Source: Deltaproteobacteria bacterium (lineage in GTDB: Bacteria; Desulfobacterota; Binatia; UBA1149; CAITLU01). Taken from it: DNA of 39,391 nucleotides. The stretch covers positions 1-39,391 of the forward strand of contig JACRCR010000033.1 in NCBI GenBank assembly GCA_016218925.1, given 5' to 3'. The notes beneath the pieces are model-generated. The model did not search any database. It was not told where the DNA came from and saw only the letters and a program-made list of their open reading frames with translations. A program made the translations under genes and the position numbers. This document shows positions 34,485 to 39,391 of this stretch, piece by piece (position 1 is the stretch's first letter; the number at the start of each line of letters is the position of its first letter).

Positions 34485-35666
34485 TCAGACCCTCTCGACG
34501 ATGAGCGAAATGCCCTGGCCGCCGCCGATGCACAGCGACGCCAGGCCCAGCGATACATTCCGGTGCTTCATCGCGTAGAGGAGCGTGGTCAGGATGCGCG
34601 CGCCGCTGGCACCGATAGGGTGACCGAGCGCGACCGCGCCGCCGTTCACGTTGACCTTGGCCGGGTCGATCTTCAGTTCGGCCAGCACGCCGAGCGACTG
34701 AGCGGCGAAGGCCTCGTTGAGTTCCCAAAGACCGATGTCTTCCTTCTTGATGCCGGTGCGCGCGAGCACCTTCTCGGAAGCCGGCCACGGACCCATGCCC
34801 ATGATCGCCGGATCCACGCCGGCGGCGGCAGCGCCACGAATCACGGCCAGGATCTCGCGTTTCTCGGCCTTGGCGCGCGCCTCCGACATCACCACCAGCG
34901 CCGCCGCGCCGTCGTTGATCCCCGAAGCATTGCCGGCGGTAACGGTGCCGTCCTTCTTGAAAGCGGGACGCAGCTTTGACAGCGCCTCGACGGTCGTGCT
35001 CGGACGCGGATACTCGTCCTTGTTGACCCTTACCGGGTCGCCCTTCTTCTGCGCGATCTCGATCGTGAAAATCTCTTCGTCCAGAGCGCCGCTGGCCTGC
35101 GCGGCACCGGTCTTTTGCTGACTCGAGACCGAGAACGCGTCCTGGGCCTCACGCGTGATGCCGTACTTCGCGGCGATGTTCTCGGCGGTGATTCCCATAT
35201 GCGTGAAGGTCAACGGGCACGACAGGCCGTCGGCGATCATCGAGTCGATGATCTGCTCGGGGCCCATACGGTAACCGAAACGGGCCTTGGCGAGCAGATA
35301 CGGCGCAAGCGTCATGTTCTCCATCCCGCCGGCCACCACGCACTCGGCCTCGCCGAGCAGAATCGACTGGGCAGCAAGCGCCACGGCCTTGAGCCCCGAG
35401 CCGCACGCCTTGTTGACCCCGAAGCTCGGAACTTCTTTGGGGACGCCGCCCTTGATGGCCGCGACGCGAGCCGGGTTCAGGCCCAGATTGGCACTGAGCA
35501 CGTTGCCGAGGATCACTTCTTCGACCGAAGCCGGGTCGATGCCCGCACGACGGATCGCTTCGGCGATGGCCAGGCCTCCGAGTTCGGGAGCCGGTTTGTC
35601 GGCGAATACGCCTCCGAAGCTCCCGACGGCCGTACGTGCTGCGCTTACGATGACTGCTTTACTCAA
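34485..35666 (-). CDS. Acetyl-CoA C-acetyltransferase (thiolase)
   Basis: The enzyme condenses two acetyl-CoA to acetoacetyl-CoA or cleaves it. The 393-residue protein has the acyl-accepting Cys88 in NKACGSGLKA, GNASGINDGAAALVV, NEAFAAQ, His349 in GGAVALGHPIGASGAR and the second catalytic Cys379 in LCIGGGQG. TTG 35666 is supported by GGGAGGA 8 bases upstream and gives MSKAVIVSAARTAVG. It is part of the mutase operon, 34 bases after the B12-binding subunit gene, which suggests a route through C4 acyl-CoA. AtoB and PhaA type thiolases cannot be told apart. Confidence 0.95.
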   Translation of the reverse strand: MSKAVIVSAARTAVGSFGGVFADKPAPELGGLAIAEAIRRAGIDPASVEEVILGNVLSANLGLNPARVAAIKGGVPKEVPSFGVNKACGSGLKAVALAAQSILLGEAECVVAGGMENMTLAPYLLAKARFGYRMGPEQIIDSMIADGLSCPLTFTHMGITAENIAAKYGITREAQDAFSVSSQQKTGAAQASGALDEEIFTIEIAQKKGDPVRVNKDEYPRPSTTVEALSKLRPAFKKDGTVTAGNASGINDGAAALVVMSEARAKAEKREILAVIRGAAAAGVDPAIMGMGPWPASEKVLARTGIKKEDIGLWELNEAFAAQSLGVLAELKIDPAKVNVNGGAVALGHPIGASGARILTTLLYAMKHRNVSLGLASLCIGGGQGISLIVERV

Positions 35667-35700
35667 TGCTGTTTCCTCCCTCGAAACCTTCGCGGCCCGG

Positions 35701-36105
35701 CTAGGCGCGCGGCTGAATGTGCTGGCGAATCCAATCGACGATCTGCTTGGTGCTGGCGCCCGGCGTGAAGATCTCCTTGACGCCGAGATTCTTCAGCTCG
35801 CCGATGTCCTCGTCGGGCACGATGCCGCCGCCGAAGACCGGCACGTCGCCGGCGCCCTTTTGCCTCAGCAGGTCGACGACCCGCGGGAACAGCGTCATGT
35901 GCGCGCCCGACAGGATCGACAGACCGACGCAGTCGACGTCCTCCTGCACCGCGGTCTCGGCGATCATCTCGGGAGTCTGGTGCAGACCGGTGTAGATGAC
36001 CTCGAAGCCCGCGTCGCGCAGGGCGCGTGCGATGATCTTGGCCCCGCGGTCGTGACCGTCGAGGCCGGGCTTGGCGACGAGAATTCTGAGTACCTTTTCC
36101 GACAC
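35701..36105 (-). CDS. Acyl-CoA mutase small subunit, B12-binding
   Basis: This 134-residue protein is the free-standing cobalamin-binding domain of a coenzyme-B12-dependent acyl-CoA mutase. It has the base-off/His-on motif DGHDRG (His18 as lower axial ligand), the GLHQTPEMI block, [14 protein letters not shown], and the [12 protein letters not shown] and EIFTPGAS segments that hold the nucleotide tail. Its length is close to that of the small subunit of isobutyryl-CoA mutase (IcmB). GTG 36105 has a good AAGGGAG upstream. It follows the large subunit gene by 29 bases. Confidence 0.93.
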   Translation of the reverse strand: MSEKVLRILVAKPGLDGHDRGAKIIARALRDAGFEVIYTGLHQTPEMIAETAVQEDVDCVGLSILSGAHMTLFPRVVDLLRQKGAGDVPVFGGGIVPDEDIGELKNLGVKEIFTPGASTKQIVDWIRQHIQPRA

Positions 36106-36134
36106 GTTGCAGTCTCCCTTGCGTGCTGTGCTCG

Positions 36135-37748
<1,614 letters not shown>

Positions 37749-37924
37749 TGTCGAGGTCCGTCCTACCCGGGAAAAAAGATGCGAAACTATAGGCAGGAAC
37801 GCGAGCCGAGGACAATTGCCCAAGTGCCCGTCGGAGCGGCGAAAAGAGCGGCGCTGGCGAGACCGACCGAGGCTCCCCCGCGGCGCCGCGAGCCGGGCGT
37901 TTGCGCCGCTGGGCGCGGCTGTTA

Positions 37925-37969
37925 GGTTCCGCGCCGCGGAGCGCGCGGCGCGGAAGCCGGCGCGGAACC
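37925..37969 (+). promoter_or_regulatory. One left arm, two alternative right arms upstream of thrH
   Basis: GGTTCCGCGCCG (37925-37936) can pair with CGGCGCGGAA at 37946-37955 (10 perfect pairs) or with GGCGCGGAACC at 37959-37969 (11 perfect pairs). The two right arms are a direct repeat with 12-base spacing. The element ends 42 bases before the thrH start. It could be a switchable leader hairpin or a multi-site operator. Confidence 0.4.
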
Positions 37970-38011
37970 CGACCACAATCCACCGATTCTCCGCCCGTAA
38001 GGAAGCAACCC

Positions 38012-38620
38012 GTGAACGCGCCACTCGTCGTATGTCTCGATCTCGAAGGTGTCCTGGTCCCCGAAGTATGGATCGCTGTGGCGGAGAAGACCGGCATCCC
38101 TGCGCTGCGCCGCACCACCCGCGACGAACCCGACTACGACAAGCTGATGCGCGGGCGCCTGGAGATCCTGGCCCACCACGGCCTCAAGCTCGCCGACATC
38201 CAGGAAGTGATCGGCACGCTCAGTCCGCTGGAGGGTGCCTTCGAGTTCCTCGAAAAGCTCCGCTCGCACACTCAGGTGATCATCCTGAGCGACACCTTCT
38301 ACCAGTTCGCGCAGCCGCTGATGCGTCACCTTGCCTGGCCCACGCTGTTCTGCCACGAACTCGAAGTCGCCGCTGACGGCGCCGTGACCGGCTACCGGCT
38401 GCGCATCAAGGACGGCAAGAAGAAGGCGGTCGCGAGCCTCAAACACCTCGGCTTTCGCGTCCACGCCAGCGGCGACAGCTACAACGACACCTCGATGCTG
38501 TGCGAGGCCGACCGCGGCGTGCTGTTCTGCTGTCCGCAGAATGTCGCGGATGAGTTCCCGCAGTTCGCCAGGACGGAGTCGTACGAGGAGTTGTTCTCGT
38601 TGTTGATGGAGGGGTGCTGA
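38012..38620 (+). CDS. thrH: Phosphoserine phosphatase / homoserine phosphotransferase ThrH
   Basis: ThrH is a HAD-family enzyme that dephosphorylates phosphoserine and can move the phosphate to homoserine, linking serine and threonine synthesis. The 202-residue protein begins [24 protein letters not shown] (nucleophile Asp10), the ThrH form of motif 1. It continues with [43 protein letters not shown] and [12 protein letters not shown]. The length is typical. GTG 38012 follows AAGGAAG by about 6 bases. No ser or thr genes are adjacent. A switch-like inverted repeat lies upstream. Confidence 0.93.
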   Translation: MNAPLVVCLDLEGVLVPEVWIAVAEKTGIPALRRTTRDEPDYDKLMRGRLEILAHHGLKLADIQEVIGTLSPLEGAFEFLEKLRSHTQVIILSDTFYQFAQPLMRHLAWPTLFCHELEVAADGAVTGYRLRIKDGKKKAVASLKHLGFRVHASGDSYNDTSMLCEADRGVLFCCPQNVADEFPQFARTESYEELFSLLMEGC

Positions 38621-38693
38621 AAAAGCAGCGCTCGACTCCCTCGATCGCGGCACCGCAACAGCACGCAGCCATTTCTCTTGCGGATTCGCGCCG

Positions 38694-39104
38694 TCAAACA
38701 AATGGGTTGAGCACTCTCGCTCCGAGGTCGGCCACATCCGCCTCGTTGCGCGTGACGAGTGTCATCCGATGTACCTTGGCTGTCGCCGCCAGCAATCCGT
38801 CGATCGTGGGGATCGGTCGCGATGCTGCCATGCGCCCCCATGCATCCGCAACCTCGCGGCCGACCGGCAGAATCCGGTCGGCAAACGCATCGCCGACCTC
38901 GCCTAGCCATGCTTCGAGCGCAACAGCCTTCGCTCGGTCTCGAGCGCGTGCAAGCTCGAAGCCTCTTCGGATTTCTCCGAGTACGAGTACGCTCAAATAG
39001 AGTTCGTCGTCGTGAATGGACTCGTACCACGCTGACACTCTGGCGTCGCAGCGATCACCTTTTCGTACCTCGGAGATGATGTTCGTGTCGATCAGGTAGT
39101 TCAC
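38694..39104 (-). CDS. VapC-like PIN-domain toxin
   Basis: The 136-residue PIN domain is a predicted Mg-dependent RNase toxin. The acidic site is visible as Asp6 (YLIDTNIISE), Glu44 (VLGEIRRGFE), Asp102 (IPTIDGLLAATA) and Asp123 (VTRNEADV). GTG 39104 overlaps the antitoxin stop by 4 bases (GTGA), the usual coupling in vapBC-type loci. The RNA target is unknown. Confidence 0.92.
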   Translation of the reverse strand: MNYLIDTNIISEVRKGDRCDARVSAWYESIHDDELYLSVLVLGEIRRGFELARARDRAKAVALEAWLGEVGDAFADRILPVGREVADAWGRMAASRPIPTIDGLLAATAKVHRMTLVTRNEADVADLGARVLNPFV

Positions 39105-39385
39105 AGATCGACCGCTCGGCCGAGATCGCGCGGCCGAGCCAGATCGATATCCTCGAGAGGCGCAGCGGCCAGGAGCGCCTTGAGTCCAACGACCGGCCGT
39201 TCCGCGAAACGCTCGCGGAGCAAAGCGCGCGCTTCTGATTCCTGCTCGGGATCTGCCAGAGCGTTGACGACGTTACGGACCAGCGCAGCGTCGTCCTTGT
39301 GCACCTGGACCTCGAGGCGAAGGAACCCCTTGCCCTTCATTCGGCGGCGATAGGTGGTCAGAGCTTTTCGCTGGCTGTTCGGCAT
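39101..39385 (-). CDS. Antitoxin partner of the PIN toxin
   Basis: The 94-residue protein begins MPNSQRKALTTYRRRMKGKGFLRLEVQVHKDDAALVRNV, a basic N-terminal part resembling a ribbon-helix-helix, followed by an acidic helical tail (LADPEQESEARALLRERF). It ends LKALLAAAPLEDIDLARPRDLGR, the likely toxin-wrapping tail. It lies directly upstream of the PIN gene with a 4-base overlap. The antitoxin role rests on this position and its charge layout. The start lies only a few bases from the window edge, so an upstream start cannot be excluded. Confidence 0.75.
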   Translation of the reverse strand: MPNSQRKALTTYRRRMKGKGFLRLEVQVHKDDAALVRNVVNALADPEQESEARALLRERFAERPVVGLKALLAAAPLEDIDLARPRDLGRAVDL

Positions 39386-39391
39386 CGACGC

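Overview
The window is a GC-rich chromosomal segment of a Gram-negative bacterium. It carries two lipoproteins with clear lipoboxes, an outer-membrane porin-like protein, two sigma-54 enhancer-binding response regulators, an LL-diaminopimelate aminotransferase and a mitochondrial-type aconitase. This mix suggests a lineage of the former Deltaproteobacteria (Myxococcota, Desulfobacterota or Binatota type), but nothing here fixes the species. No phage, integrase, insertion sequence, rRNA or CRISPR array was seen, and almost all of the window is housekeeping or regulatory DNA.

Layout. 1-3000: the end of an exported protein, a DUF433/DUF5615 toxin-antitoxin pair, tRNA-Lys and tRNA-Glu, an EVE-domain protein and a methyltransferase. 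3100-6500 (minus strand): phosphoglucomutase, an RNA methyltransferase and a SEC-C membrane protein. 6600-9760 (plus): a DUF3293 protein, an amidohydrolase lipoprotein and dapL. 10066-17550: a lipoprotein, a CheY-like regulator and, on the minus strand, two histidine kinases, a Cys-rich membrane protein and an acyl-CoA synthetase. 17853-22545: tRNA-Glu(CTC), aconitase, gltX and ispF, with a 31-bp tandem repeat between the convergent acn and gltX genes. 22636-25979: an NtrB/NtrC-like pair overlapping thiE. 26392-31189: a tight four-gene operon of porin, small periplasmic binding protein, sensor kinase and sigma-54 regulator. 31282-37748 (minus): acyl-CoA mutase large and small subunits, thiolase, a HAD phosphatase, a cobalamin-binding-type protein, dnaB and a decayed flavoprotein fragment. 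38012 to the end: thrH and a PIN-toxin/antitoxin pair.

The most coherent unit is the 26-31 kb operon. Its upstream region holds a well-spaced sigma-54 -24/-12 promoter and two tandem dyads 21 bp apart that look like enhancer sites, followed by two strong palindromes in the predicted leader. The last gene of the operon is itself a sigma-54 activator, so a self-regulated solute-sensing system is a reasonable inference.

The second notable unit is the B12-dependent mutase locus. Its two substrate-determining residues are Phe and Gln, as in isobutyryl-CoA mutase, instead of the Tyr and Arg of methylmalonyl-CoA mutase. The short fragment downstream of dnaB reads as the nucleotide-binding start of a flavoprotein whose glycine loop has been inflated by a Gly-Ser hexanucleotide repeat.
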